The position numbers and the translations under genes are program-made. Under the pieces are notes generated by a model, which worked only from the letters and a program-made list of their open reading frames with translations, searched no databases and had not been told where the DNA came from. From positions 6,623,761-6,687,760 of the forward strand of contig NC_044289.2 in NCBI RefSeq assembly GCF_004027225.2: DNA of 64,000 nucleotides, read 5' to 3'. Shown here piece after piece: positions 1 through 13,300 of this stretch. Numbering within the stretch: position 1 is the first letter of the stretch; every line of letters begins with the position of its first letter. This DNA is from Strigops habroptila (taxonomy: Eukaryota; Chordata; Aves; Psittaciformes; Psittacidae).

Positions 1-3000
1 CCCAGGAAAACAGCTTTGATGAATATTTAAAGCATTTTGTAACACTGGAAGCAACAACGGGAATAGAGAAGCTGATTGTGCAGAAATAAAAGCCAGGCTA
101 CATCTAAAGGTTAGAAGGCAAATGTGCCAATGTCAAGCACTACATACCTTTTGGTTCTTGAACCTTATGGCTGTAGGAAAATCAACATTACAAAAAAACA
201 GTTACCTTTGAAATAGATCCTGTGTTTACTGGAAAAGCCTTATGTAAGTGTTAACAGGTCAGGTGAAATCCTACATACTGTACGCTTATGCTTAACACAT
301 TTCTAATAGGAAGAAGGCAACATGGGTGGACTGTAATGGCATTTTTACCATATAAAAGCATTTTTGTTTTGCCAGTGTAAATAGTTCCTTCCAGACAAGT
401 GCTACAAGTATGATTATTGCTACGAACACCACTCAGTAAAGAGGTCGAGAGTTCAGCTGGACCCTGGAGATCATACTTTTTTTCTTATGCTTTAAGGGAG
501 ACAGAATTCTGAATGTGCTGTACATGCTTCGGTTAACTGACCATCTGTACCCATCTCCAGATTTACTGATTCAGGATGATTCATATGGATATGAATACTG
601 TTTATGTAAAGAGAAACCTCTTATACATGAGTTTAAACTAGTATGTGCAAATGATTAGCAACCAACTGGCATTCTGCAATTAAAATAAGTAACTTGCTTT
701 TTAATCTTGTATTGTTCAGGTATTTGCACTGCAATAGCACTAAGGCAGTATCTGCTTATTTTGGGTGAAGCATAAATACTCTCTGCCCAGGAGATCTCAC
801 TGTTTAAGACACAACAAAACAAGGGTATGAATATCGGATCAAAAGACTGTAAGTTTGTAGAGGCTGCTCTGAATGTAGTAATAACCATTATTCACAAAAC
901 AAGTCACTTAGCTATTCTCATTTCTAGGCATTTTGTTATCTTGGAGATGTGAGGAAGACTAAGATTGAAGGTATCTCTACTGATAAGTATCAGGGACTAA
1001 ATAACCTGCTGCCCATGAAATGACTTTAAATATGCCCTTAAATTTTGTAGCCATTACTTGATTTCTTTGGATTTTTGAACTGAGAAGCTTGATTTGGGCT
1101 CCTCAGAAACTTTAGTACCATGCCAAGTTGTTATCTGAGCTAGAAAAAAATTGCAAGGGAAGCCACTGCTCTTCTGAACCCACCAACTAACTCCTTACTG
1201 CTGATTTTGCAAGGTTTAATGTGCACTTGCTGCATATCCACGTGGAAGCAGAATTTGAACTCCTTTGGGCTGTACATCTAACTCATTGATTTATTAGGAC
1301 AATGATTTAATAGTCTCATTCCCTGGTCATCCTATTAACTTCCAAGCAACGGTGCCTGTTTAGCTGTGCACAAAGAGCTGTTCTCAGAACTGTTTTCCTG
1401 ATTAAAGATTAACAGTGTGATAAAAGCAAGGAAACATGGGTATCCTTGGAGTTTGTTTCTTACATCAGCTGGGTTAAACCTTTACTATCTTTTCTCACTG
1501 TGTATCTTCACTTGGTGTTTGGCAATCAAATTCTGCACAACTCTAGCACGTTTCCTGCAGTTTAGTCAAAACAAGAGGAAAACTTTCTGCCTTTTAAACA
1601 CTTAACTCTTTGACCCTTGCACAAACAGCAGCAGAAACCTTTACTAACTAACTAAGGGGAGTTGTCTTTAAAACTTTCTTTGCTATCTCTCAGACTAAAG
1701 AGTATTCTGTAAAAACAGTGGAAGTCACTGAGGTGTAGTTAACTGTATAACCACACTAATGTCTTGTGAAATGGAAGAAGTAATGTGCTTCTCGGATAAA
1801 CATCTTTCTTCCAAACAGACTCAGGCACGCAAATCTGCTGTTTGCCACAAGCAGTGGTACATTACTGGATGGCAGAACTGTTTCTAAATATATCATAATG
1901 TTAGATGAAACGGTTAATAGATAAATTGCAATTATGGTTAATAATTTTTAGACCACTTCCCTGAGTTGTGTCTAAGCAATCAATTATCCCTGGTACTTTC
2001 AGCTCCAATAAGCCTACGTTAAATACACCCCCTTTTATATATCCCACATTTGTATGCTATTATGCCCTGTTTTTTTGGTCATGCTATATAATTATAATCA
2101 TTGACAGTACAGAGCAGGATTTTAAAAGCATAGGCAATACTTAAGAGCATTCAGCCTTCTAACTTCATATAAGTTGCTTTGGTTCTTTTACAAGATCCAC
2201 TCGTATTTAAAGAGATGATTTGCCTTTTCAGAGTCAAGATGAGCACTGGAGAGAGCAAAGCACAGCTCTCTCCGTTCCTTAAGCACAGCCCATATCTAGC
2301 TGATCATGCATAAATGGCCACAGTTCAACAAGCACTGTGCCTCTGAGACAGCTCTGCTGCTGGGTCTGAGGTCTGACTAGCTTTTATATGACTGGAGACA
2401 GGGAACAGGGACGTGTGTTCTCTTGGGTAGACAAGAAATCCAAGTCAGACCTGAATCCTTAATGACGTCTACTAGAATAAACTGCAGCTCCCACCTCAAA
2501 ACCAGAGGTCTGGGGGGGGGAAACCAAAAAGAAAGAAAGAAGAAAATATTTTAATAATATTCTTCTTTCCAAGTGATCAGTATCTTTTCTGAAATTCAGA
2601 CTCTGTAATTTCTCCTGAGAATCTTCCAGGTCAGCACTGAAACACTAAGTTAACTCTGAAGAGAATAACTGCAACTGAATCTGCAACTTTGAGTTGCTTA
2701 GAAGAGCACCCAAAAGAATATATTTATATATTTTTTTAATTTTGCTCATTAGCTGACAGGTTTTATTTATTTTTTTCAATTCAAGTTTTTGGTGATCTCT
2801 GAAGAAGTGCTCCACCTGTGTGAAAGTGGGACGCTAAAAGGACAAGTTGACAACAGTACCAGAAAGCACAGTGAAAAGATTTCAATCATTTAGTGACTAC
2901 AGCTTCATAAACTGAGCAATGTTTAAAGGAGCCCCATGAATTAGAGGATTTTAAAGGTATTCTCCCTTCCTCTGAAACAGGTGATGGTATTAAGGATGTT

Positions 3001-5979
3001 ATCTACTGTCATTATTAGTAGGGCAATATCTCACTGCAAAACAGGTGATGAAGGTAGCAATTGTCCCTGGTGTAAGAGCAAAAGGAAAGGGGTGTATGTT
3101 TTCAGACCAGTGTTAAGGCACTTAGATACCACCATGACAAGTGCAGTGTGAATACGACATATACTTGGAAACAAAAGTGAGACACTGTAGGAAAGTGAAA
3201 ATGGAAAACTTTCCAGATGCCAGGTGGAAAATTATATTAAAGCTGTCAAAATAAGTCACAACAAAGACTGGGTTTTCTCATAGACTAACACAGTCATGTT
3301 CTGGAGAAGAATGGGGTTTTCAACTACGAGATGGAATATCATAAAAGAGACAGTTATTAGCATTAGAGGTTAAATTGGGACTTACTTATTTTGGCTTTTT
3401 CAGCTTTGGTCTCTCCTGGGTTTTTTTTGGTTTTTTTTCTCTTTCAAGTGTACTGCAACAGTGCTGATATACTTGGAGTTTTGTGGACAGGTCAGAAATG
3501 TGTAAATAAACTGCACCTTATTGCTTCATATAGTTATCTATTCTGGGCCTAATTCCAAACCCACTTAAACTGATGGCAATCCTTCTGTTGGCATCAGAGG
3601 ACTGTAGTTTAGGACCTATAATAGGAAGATGGAGATGCAAAGCATACGCAGTAGAGGTTGGTTATACAGCCTCTGCAGTCATCCAAAGTGATTTTCTAAA
3701 ACACAGGAAGGAAATGAAACTGAAAACTGAACTACCTTCAAAGTCAAATATGCTTTATGTACATGGTAATGGAACTTTTAAAAAAGTCAGCTCCATCTAA
3801 AGAGCACTTAAGCATCTCAAATATTATAAGATGTTATTCAGATTTGAGACTGACAATCTGAACAGATAATCTAACATTTTACTCATTAAAAAAAGTCAGC
3901 TGCACTGTTTATATTTGGGTGGAAAAATGCAGATTGGAACAAAGTTTGCTGTGTTTCCTTAGTACAGCCAAGGGTAGAATCTTCTCTGCTGATTTAGGAT
4001 TTTAGTTGTCCATGTATTTACTTTCATGCACTGATAGAGTCTTACCAGTAATTTATCTGCTATTTTGTGGCTGATTTTTGGTTCGTTATGTAACATTACT
4101 TTTTAGCATAAGAGAATGTGCCTACATTAAATTCCTTACGTTCTTTATAAAATACTCCTAACAATAATTATGTTTACCCCCAAAATATGACTTATAAAAT
4201 AAAAAGGTCCTCTATTCTTTTCATGACAGATTTTTTTCATGCAGACTTGATCTGTTAGAAAGAAACAGAGCCTTTAGAGGAGTGGGTAGAAGCCCAGTTG
4301 CAGTTAGAGACAGATGATGCAGCAGGCAGTAGTGGTAACTGGAGACTGTATACACAATAGACCATAACGGCCATTATGGAGCTGTTAACTTCTATTGTGT
4401 CAAGGTGTAATTAGAAAGTGGTTGATCTTGCAGATTGCTGATCTAAGTGGTTCCTTTAAACTTAATGAAAATGAACTGAACTCTATATTTGAGTTCTAAA
4501 TCCTTCAAAATATTAGTTTATAATGGAAATAATGACAGACCTTTAACTGTAGCTGCATGGATGGTGCTGGTATTAATAATGCAAAAGTAGAAAGCAGGAC
4601 AGCTCTTGGATGCTGATGACTATTCAAGTGCAGAAAACCTCATTAAAATTTCCTAAAGGAGGGTATATTACTATAACAAGTTTCTTTCCTCAGTGCCCTT
4701 CAACTATCATAATTGCACAGTATACATAGCAACTTGAAAAGATTCAGAAATGTGTAAGAAGTATAATCTCTGGCTACAGTCACCAGCAGCATAATTATGT
4801 GAATATATTGCATATTCTGCATCCTGTTCTTTGGTTTTGAAAGCCCACAGACTCTGTAGATGATGAATAATGCGGTATCTAACTAAAATATCAGGCCTAA
4901 ATTGCTGGAATACATATTCAACCTTAAATAATTGCTTTGGTTTTGTGTTGATTCCAAGTAACGTAACAGTTATGACTAATTTGCAGTTATTATATGTAAA
5001 AATTTAATATTCTTTTTGCATTTAGGATTCTACAGATTTGTGGATAGGTGAAGTTATTGTTAAGGGTGTTTATCAGAGTTACAGGAACTTTCTGTCTCTG
5101 AAGATAAGGCCCAATAAAGTCAAGGACCTAAAATCAGGCTTGTTATGAGATTCGCTTATCAAGATATGAAAGTTTTCATTTTTCATTCTTAGAACTTGTT
5201 ACAGTGGCCCCACCAACGTACTTTTCATACTACATCCTTTGAAGTAATCAGAATCACTGGCTTTTCCAGTAGCACTATATAGCCCTGCTCTCTCAGGCAC
5301 CCACAACACAGAAATAGCAATGACCCTACCAAATTCAGAGGAAAAGAGAAGCGTGGCTCCTGGGAACCCAAAAATGTCAACTGTAACCAGAAACACAGCA
5401 TATAATACTGGCTTTGTCCAAAACACCACCTAGTCCAATGGTACAGCTAAACAGGCCAGCAGCATCTGTTGCTATTTTGTGCTATGGATATTTCACAAAG
5501 GCAAGTTTTAATGTGTTACTTAAACAGGCGAGAAAAGCCACGGATCGGTTAGGGGTTTTGTTTAAAGTTCAGTACATGGTTTAGCAGGATCTGGACCACG
5601 CTGAGCTACAGTCACTTTGCAATGTACTGTACTTTGCAACACACTGAACTAATATTTAGCGATAGAGCTCCAAATATGTCCTTTGCACTAGTGCATAGCA
5701 GAGTATTAACAGTAAGTGGGACTTACAAAATGTTTGACAGTTGGAAATTGCTAGTCTAGAAGGGTACACAAAATTAAACGTTAAGTCTCTCAAATCATAC
5801 AAGTTTACCTCAAAGACATTTTTACAATGTCTTTGGAGAACTCTTTTAAGTCTAAAACTTCTTGTTCTCATTGAATAACCAATCCTGGCCTAAAGTATAG
5901 CGTAATGATGCTTATGTATCGCTCTACTGCCTCTGCAAACCTACTTCAGCCAATTTTGTGAAACACTTCAGCTCCCAGG
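1..5979. other. Upstream intergenic DNA with no recognisable gene
   Basis: This is AT-rich sequence with only short, unconserved open frames on both strands; none resembles PCK1, the expected upstream neighbour in mammals. An imperfect inverted repeat lies at 2535-2569 beside a G-run at about 2513. The minus-strand 76-codon frame at 5199-5429 has no domain that I recognise. Confidence 0.7.
2535..2569. repeat. Imperfect inverted repeat (hairpin), 14-bp arms
   Basis: GAAAGAAGAAAATATT (2535-2550) pairs with AATATTCTTCTTTC (2556-2569) except for a two-base bulge, with a 5-base loop. The stem is purine-rich on one arm. It is too short for a microRNA precursor; function unknown. Confidence 0.75.
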
Positions 5980-6860
5980 GTACGCGATGCTGCAGCACCA
6001 GCAGCCAGCCCGCTCCTCAGCACCACTCCACTGACACGGCACCCAGGATGAAGTGTTTCCGCGAGAGAAACATGGGAAGTACTTCAAATATTTTGCAAGT
6101 GGAGAAACCAATTGAGCTCAGCACCGTGGTCTCCAGCCAAGTGGGAGCAGAAGGTTAAGGGCCTGCAATTAAGACCGAGACATCATCATCGAGGGCTCGA
6201 GTGTGACAAAATGGCAGGCTGCTGTGACAGGAGGCCTTGCTGCCTACCCGCCGCGCTTTCACACGGAGGAGATGGGCTCGTTGCTGAGCACCGGGCGTGG
6301 TCCTTGCACGGAGAGGCCGCAGAAGGTTCCTCCCTGTGCCTCCTGCGGAATTAACTGGTGCGGAACCAGCTCCCCGATAAGGGGGATGCTGCCCACGACC
6401 GGGGTTTCCCGTTGCGGCGGACGGGCCGGCTGCCCGCTGGGTGCGCGGGGCCGCCATGCCGAGGTGCACAGCAGGGAGGGGACCCTCGGCACACAGCCCC
6501 ATCTCCGCCCGAGGGAAACAGCGGGGCTCGCTCGCTCCAACGGGCCGCCGCGGCTGCCCGGGCGCCAGCCCGCACCCTGCCCGCCGCCGTTGGAGTGCAG
6601 CCGCGAGCGGGGGGCTGGAGGGCGGCGGCCGGGAGCTGGATTGGGGTGGGGAGAGATGGAAGGGGTGAGGGCCGGCCGGGAGGCTCCGGGGCTGTAGGTT
6701 GCAGTGAGGCGGCGGGAGGCGCAGGAGGTGGCAGGCGTGCGGTGGTGGACAGGGTGCGGGAGGGCAGCGGGCGAGCAGGCAGCGAGGCGTTCAAGGGCTG
6801 CAGCGTGAGGCAGGCCCAGGGCACAGTCTGAAAGGCTGTGAAGCTTCGTTCGGCAGTATA
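5980..6860 (+). promoter_or_regulatory. CTCFL: CpG-island promoter of CTCFL
   Basis: This is the only long GC- and CpG-rich block in an otherwise AT-rich window, densest from about 6240 to 6830. It lies directly upstream of the first coding exon, and I see no TATA box at a clear position. That is the usual architecture of a CpG-island promoter with dispersed start sites. The transcription start cannot be placed from sequence. Several open frames on both strands cover the island, including one of 344 codons on the minus strand at 6351-7385. They are expected in GC-rich DNA where stop codons are rare, and I do not call them genes. In mammals CTCFL is controlled by promoter methylation; whether that holds here is unknown. 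Confidence 0.75.
6456..6668 (+). other. Possible upstream ORF in the CTCFL leader
   Basis: An ATG in a near-ideal Kozak context (GCCGCCATGC) opens a 70-codon frame inside the CpG island and stops at 6666-6668, ahead of the coding start at 7001. Its predicted peptide is rich in Gly, Arg, Ala and Pro and has no recognisable domain, so it is unlikely to be a functional protein. If transcription starts upstream of it, it would be an upstream ORF that could reduce translation of CTCFL. A good splice donor (GGGGTGAGG, GT at 6665-6666) sits at its very end, so the leader may instead be spliced and the frame cut. I find no convincing downstream acceptor that would join it in frame to exon 1. Confidence 0.3.
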
Positions 6861-7000
6861 TCTGGCCTTACGGCTGCTGGAGCCTTTCACCAAAATAGGG
6901 GGTGTAGAGAAAAACAGGGGCTGAGAGGAGAGCGTGATGGGGAAAGGAAAACCCAAGTGAAGGAGAGGAGCAGTGCCAGTGACCACAGTGGGGACTAGAC

Positions 7001-7354
7001 ATGCAGACGGGGGCGAGTGTTCCCCCAGAGTGGTCCCTGTTTCCTGAAGAGGGTGAAAAGCACTTGCAGACCTTACAGACAGTGTGTCCATGCACAGAGG
7101 AGGACTCGGAGGGAATTTGCCAGATAAGCGCCCACCCGCAGAAGGGCATGGCCATGGCAGCACTGGCGGGGGCGGTTGTGCTGCAGCCGGTGCTGCACAA
7201 CGTGCCGGCAGGCATGGCTCTGAGCGTGCGGGACGGTGTCTGTGTGTTTTATGACTTAGGGCTGACACAGAGTAATGTTTTGCAAGAAGAAGGGCAAGCA
7301 AAGAGTTCAGAAAGCAAGCCAACAGAGAAACCACCAGACACACTACTGATTGAG
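7001..7354 (+). CDS. CTCFL: CTCFL coding exon 1, N-terminal region (residues 1-118)
   Basis: This exon encodes the start of the unstructured N-terminal region. The segment [13 protein letters not shown], about residues 16-28, aligns with the SEKYILTLQTV segment of mammalian CTCFL; that is the main evidence that it is coding. The ATG at 7001 is chosen because an in-frame stop lies at 6980-6982 and no pyrimidine-rich acceptor precedes it. The protein would then lack about 60 N-terminal residues compared with human. I end the exon at the strong donor GAG|GTACAAG (GT at 7355), phase 0, which joins correctly to exon 2. The alternative donor at 7389 would be phase 1 and create an immediate stop in exon 2. 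The 344-codon minus-strand frame over this exon is a shadow. Confidence 0.72.
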
Positions 7355-10300
7355 GTACAAGTTCTGGATGTGGTGAAGATGGCAATAGGTTAGGCGTTAG
7401 CTGGCAGTATCACTGATTCGGTTCTGACTTCAGTACTATTTTTCCTAGGCATTCAGATTTGTTGGACTGAAGTATCTAATCCTTTGTACAGCTTTTTAGA
7501 ATGTCATCCTGTGTTTGAAAATGCAGACTAAAAATTTGGCCTTTTTAGATGACTAATCAGTTGAAATTCAGACAAGTTTTTAATTCAGTTCACCAGTTTG
7601 GTGCCATTTTGTTTGACAGGCTAGATCTCTTAAGTAGTATTAGACAATTTCCCTTCTCCTGCAATGGTACAATACCACAGTCATTGTTAAAGCTGGATGT
7701 GTAATATGATCTCATTTGAAATGCATTTCATTAAAAGGACATGCAAACATTGGTATTTGTCCTGTGCTCGCTATTGGTTTTATAATAAAATAATTAATTT
7801 TTTCTTTTAAAACTCATGTGCTACCCTACATAATTTCTGAGGTATGGTCATATTTCAGTTTAATGCAAAAAGTATCACAACCTTGTTAATTGCCGTATGA
7901 CAAAGAAAGCATTGCAATTAGGCTGTAGAAGCCCTATGTTTGGTAAAAATTTGAGAACGTACTTTCTTGTTTTCTTTTGAAAGGTAAATGTACTGAAATT
8001 AAGTTGAACTTTTTTAAAAATGAGGACACAAGTTTCTTGTTCTCAGTGCTGTAATCTTAAAATGATGCTCTGAAATTTTATATAAAATTTTGAAGAGCTA
8101 GGGCTTAGTTATAGTGATTGTTCACTGTATGACATAATAGCTGTATGTTAAATACAGTTTGTTGCAGTTTTGTCTATCACATTTAAAGCTGAAAATCAGA
8201 ATTAATGAGTAGCTTGTATTTTATTGATTGCTCGGTTGTTTTGCCACTACCTTTGATTAGTGAAGTTGTAAAACCTTTTCTTTTTAAAATAGATTGACAG
8301 AGATAATGATGTAATTGCATTTGAAAGTAAGGTCCAGCAACTGAGCCCATCTGAAGTGGGGGGAGGAAAAGAACTTCTTTTCATTCTTGGGGAAACTAAG
8401 AGCTGGAGCTACAAAGCCAGTGATAATTTGTCAGACTCAAATGATGAAGGTAAAGAGCAGGAACATGCAACTCCATCAGAACAAATAGCTGTAAGAAATC
8501 CTGAGAATCCAAAATCTCAGATTTGTGCTCCACATCAGAAAAAAGGTAAAAAAGTTACCAATCCTTGTAGTTCACTTTTAGATAACACGTTAAGTTTGGT
8601 TTTGAAGCGAGGTTGAGATATTAAATATTCACAGTGTTAATTGTTAAGTTTAGATTAGGTTTCATCTTAACATTCTATGGAAATTTGGAAGAAGGCATAA
8701 TACCTTTCAGCCTTAAGTGATAAAAGATCTTGTTCAGGCTGATGTCATCTGCGCTGCGTTTAAGCGAGAGATTTTGGATGGCATTTAGAATTTAATGGTC
8801 TTCTGAACAGTATGTGGTATTTGAATCCTTCGGGGAGATTTCAAAGTTAATATTGTATAAATACCTTTGAATAAACCTAGTAACTTACTTAGTCTTTCTT
8901 AGTTCCCTCATTCAGCTTCAAAATGTGCTTGTTCGAGGGTTTATGGATGAGCTTAGAGTGGTTTCAAGTTGCTGGTTGAGGGTGGGCAAATATCAATGCG
9001 TGTCAGTAAAGTATCTCCCAGAACTTGAGTAAAAGTAACAGAAAAGTAATGGCTGATTTAAGATTTTAGGAACATAACAGTATGTTGCATAAGTTAAGGA
9101 CTGACTCAGAAGGGAATCATAAGCATCTGTTTCCCTAGAAACTGTGTGTGTGTACTGTAAAAGTTGGATGACATCAGAAATGTTGAAGAGTCTGTAAACG
9201 TGTGTCGTAGTATCTGGATATTAAGGTATCTTGGCTGAGGTTGTTTAAAGTACAGATATTGTACAAATTGTTAATGTCCCTTGTTTTAGTTGCTGCATTT
9301 ATAGGAAGCACATTTGAGCAGCTTTAACAGAGCTAACAATGTTGTTCTGTGTGGGCATGAATCCACAATGAATAAATAACCATAAAGTGTTTTTGTTTGC
9401 TGTTATTGAAGTGAAGTGTTAGCTGCATATCTCTGTGTGGTGTAAAGCATTGTATAAAATACATTTTGGTCTCAGCATGAAAATCATTACGAAGAGCGCA
9501 CTTGGAAGCTGAGACAACTGTTCTGGAAAGGCTCTTCAAATGTGACATATTTGCCATTTTGCAGTTTCATATCTTCTTCAAAACTGAAAATGTTGCACAT
9601 TCACTTTTAACTTATTAAACTCAAAAGAAATTAATTACTGCTATGCCATGAACTTGAACATGTTCTGTAATCCAGAAAGCATAACTTTATTCTTGGACTC
9701 AAGGAATTGATCTTTTTTTCTCAAATTCAACTAATAATTTTAAAAAGGCTTTTTACATCATGATCTTTTTTACATATAATTTATGGATTCAGGACTACCA
9801 GAAAGCTGAGACTAGCTTAACTTGTCATTTCCAAATCTTTGAACAAGCTTGCTTAGTACTAACATACAATTGTCATCAGGAGTGTGTTGCACAGGGTGTA
9901 ATTACCTTGATGAACCACATCTTATTGGTGCTATAAGGAGAGGAAGTTTCATCCTGTCTTGGAGGTGAGAGCTAGATTAGGAGTTAAGGTTACCTGGGAT
10001 TAGGTTCTAAACTGTATTGGTAATGCATGGCACTACTTTTTGGGCAAATCCCTTAAGTCTTGGATACAGTAATTTCTGTCTTGACAGTGTAATTTTTTTA
10101 TAATGTGTTTTTATGTAGAAGTATGAAGTAGTTTTACCAAACTAGAGGGACTATATTGAAATTGGTACTATTTTTTTAAGAAGTAAAGTCATCATTTTGT
10201 GGCTTATATGATCTAAATGTGTCTCTTCCCACAGGAGAAAAAGAAGTTTTCAGCTGTGATTTGTGCACATTCACCTCACTCAGAATATCAAGTCTTCATC

Positions 10301-13300
10301 GTCATGTGAAAACCCATTCTGATGAGAAATCTCATGTGTGTCACCTCTGCCTTAAGGCTTTTCGTACAGCTACTCTCCTGCATAACCATCTGAATGTACA
10401 TACAGGTATCTAACATGTGAAAAGACTTCGTTTTATATATTATCTACAAAATTGAATTAACATGCAAATGACTTTGTCTTAGGGCTGTATTCTGTGATCA
10501 TTTTGTGCTCTGATTTTCTTTGGAGTTCCATACTGAAAAGACATGGTCTATAGTTAGTAACTCTCTGTGCATGTATTCATTTATTTTGTTAAATACTATC
10601 CTAATAATTTTTGTTAACTGAATGTTGGCTTCAGTTGTGTCTGATTCCCGTGTGCGCAATAAAATTTTCTGTGATGTTTTCCCTTTGCTGTATAACCATA
10701 TGAAGCAAATGGATAAATTGTGTTTATAATAAACTTCTGGTGTACGTATATTGTGTATAAAATTCAGAATCTCAGAAAAAATTCTGGTAAAAAATTATGC
10801 ATGATAATTTAAGGCAGATCATACTGATGTGTTGATAAATAAGATTCTAAGAAATGGTATATTCTTACAGGGACCAGACCCTATAAATGCAGTGACTGTG
10901 ATATGGCATTTGTGACCAGGGGTGAGCTTTCACGACACAGGCGTTACAAGCATACCTTAGAAAAACCTTTCAAGTGTTCATTGTGTAAATATTCTAGTGT
11001 AGAAGTAAGTACAGCCTTTCTGGATCTTTTGGAAGGGTTTGTAAGCTTTCACATACTAAGATTTTAATACACTGTCAAGTTCTAACATTTTTGCATAGAT
11101 TTTAACGTTGAGAAGTTTCTGTGCATATATTGTACTGTCACGTATCGCCTTTTGTTACTGTCAGATTTCTCTATGAGATCAGCTCAATACAGTACAGAGG
11201 TACTTGCAGATGTCGAGTAACAGTATTGGTACTTGGCCTGGGATGCAGATGTACATATGCATTCTGAATTAGGAAGAATGGCCAAACTCGCACAATATTA
11301 TTAGCTTTTTAAAACCAGTTACATTTTAAGGGTGTTTTCTTCTTTGTTATACTAAAATTGCTGCTAGACAATGTATTTGTATTAATTTGATCATGCAGAA
11401 GCATCCTACAGAAGTCCTCCTGTATGCGCCATTCCATGTACTGTAGGACAAAACTGGCTGATGTCTAAAATGAAGTTCATGTGTTATGTTTATATGCTTG
11501 CTGATACTTGGTTTTTTTACAGGACTGAAATTTTTTTAATCTAGCAATAAAAAAGTTAGCGTCTGCCTAAGGATTCGCTGGGAAAAATAGGCTTTCAGTC
11601 ATGTACCTATGATTGAATCACAATCACAGTCACCTATGATTGAATCACTGTCACAGTTTAGTGGATATTCAGTATCTAAAGTTTTTATGTGCTGTGTCCA
11701 GATCTAGAGCTGCAAGCAAACCTGAACTTTATTCTACACCACTTATCTTATTAATTAGATCTTGGATAGCTTGCATCTTTTAAAAACCTTGACAGTTTAT
11801 ATTAAAGTATGAAAGTATCCCATTCTTTTCCTTGTTTTAGTTGTGTTCAGTAGTCGTTGTTGCAGAACTCTCACTGATATTGCTGTAAGCTTTACCTGAA
11901 TGAGGAGAGCTGAAGGAGCCCCCCAGTAATACCATGTATATGATTTTACTTCGGCATAGCAAAGATTGGCAATCATGTTTAATTTTATTTAAGTGAATAG
12001 TGTTGTAGATTTGAATGGATCTAGCAGAGAGTTCATTAAGTGTGTTTATAAATGTAGGAATTGGAACATTAGGTAACTCCTAATTTTAGCTTGGATACCT
12101 ACAGTATTTATATAGAATGTGTCAGAAAAACGGTATAAAAAAGTAGAATGAATTTGCAATTAAAGTGCTTCATTGGGACTTGGTGGTGAATAAAGACTTT
12201 GGTTAATGAGTTTGGTCTTTCATTTATTTTCCTGAGTATTTTCAAAGAATTTCATGTTTGATGTATCCAAGTAGCCTGAAAGTAGTGGATATCCACTTTA
12301 AAAATACTAGCTTTTATGTTCTTATGAAATTTCTCCTTTTGTTTATGTTGACACTAAATATGGAAGTAAGATCATCTGGGGAAAGAGCACACAAGTGTTA
12401 TCTAAAACCACAACAGACCGATTGTACGGGAAAAAAGGGATGGGTGGATGAGCGCTAATCCTGGGATTGATGGAATATTTTAAATTGCAATAGATGTGTA
12501 AAACTGCTTGTATTTTAATTGTTTGTGTGTCTAGTGTAAGTATTACTGCAGAAATGTTCTTGCTTTTATACTAGGCAAGCAAAATGAAACGACATGTTCG
12601 CTCACATACAGGAGAACGTCCTTATGCCTGTGAACTTTGCAGTTATGCTAGCAAAGATGCATACAAACTGAAAAGGCACATGATAACTCATTCAGGTAGG
12701 ACTCTGATGTAATGATCAAGTAGACTGAGTCAATTGCCAGTCTTGATGTAATTTTTGATGATATCATCAAATCTTTTTTTTTTTTATTATATTTATGAGA
12801 CTTTTAGGGAAGAAAGGCTAGAAAATTTCCCGCTTTCTCTTCTACCATTATCATTGGGTGCTGTTGAATCACTTTCATTATGATGTTGTTACAGCTGTAA
12901 ACTTTCTCCTTGCACATTTAAGGATAATTCTGCAATTTTGTACATTAAATATTCAAGACAGAATAGAAGATAATTAAAATAATTCCTGGTTAATAGTTTA
13001 GAATTTTAGTGGCTTTATGCTTCATCAGCTTGACTCACAGATTCTGGAAGCCAAGTTTTTGCATTCTAATCAGCTATGTAAACTTACATAACCTTGTTTA
13101 GCCTTTTGTGTGTTGTCCATTAACAGTAACATTTTCATTGGTCTGGAGACTGTTGCTGTTAGAACATGGATGTTGAGACCTGTGGCAATTTTGCATTTGT
13201 ATCAAATGAGTAGAGTTTCTAAGCATATGTTATTATAATACGTATTTTACAGGTGAAAAACCCTACGAATGTTATGTTTGCCAGGCCAAATTCACTCAAA

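Noticed and set aside
6351-7385. 344-codon open frame on the minus strand over the CpG island and exon 1
   Set aside because: It lies in GC-rich DNA where stops are rare and is Pro/Ala/Ser-rich with no domain. The + strand of the same DNA carries the CTCFL N-terminal segment with TLQTV, so this is a shadow.
7001-7388. Exon 1 extended to the donor at 7389
   Set aside because: It would leave phase 1, and joining to exon 2 gives GAT then a TGA stop. The donor at 7355 is stronger and joins in frame.
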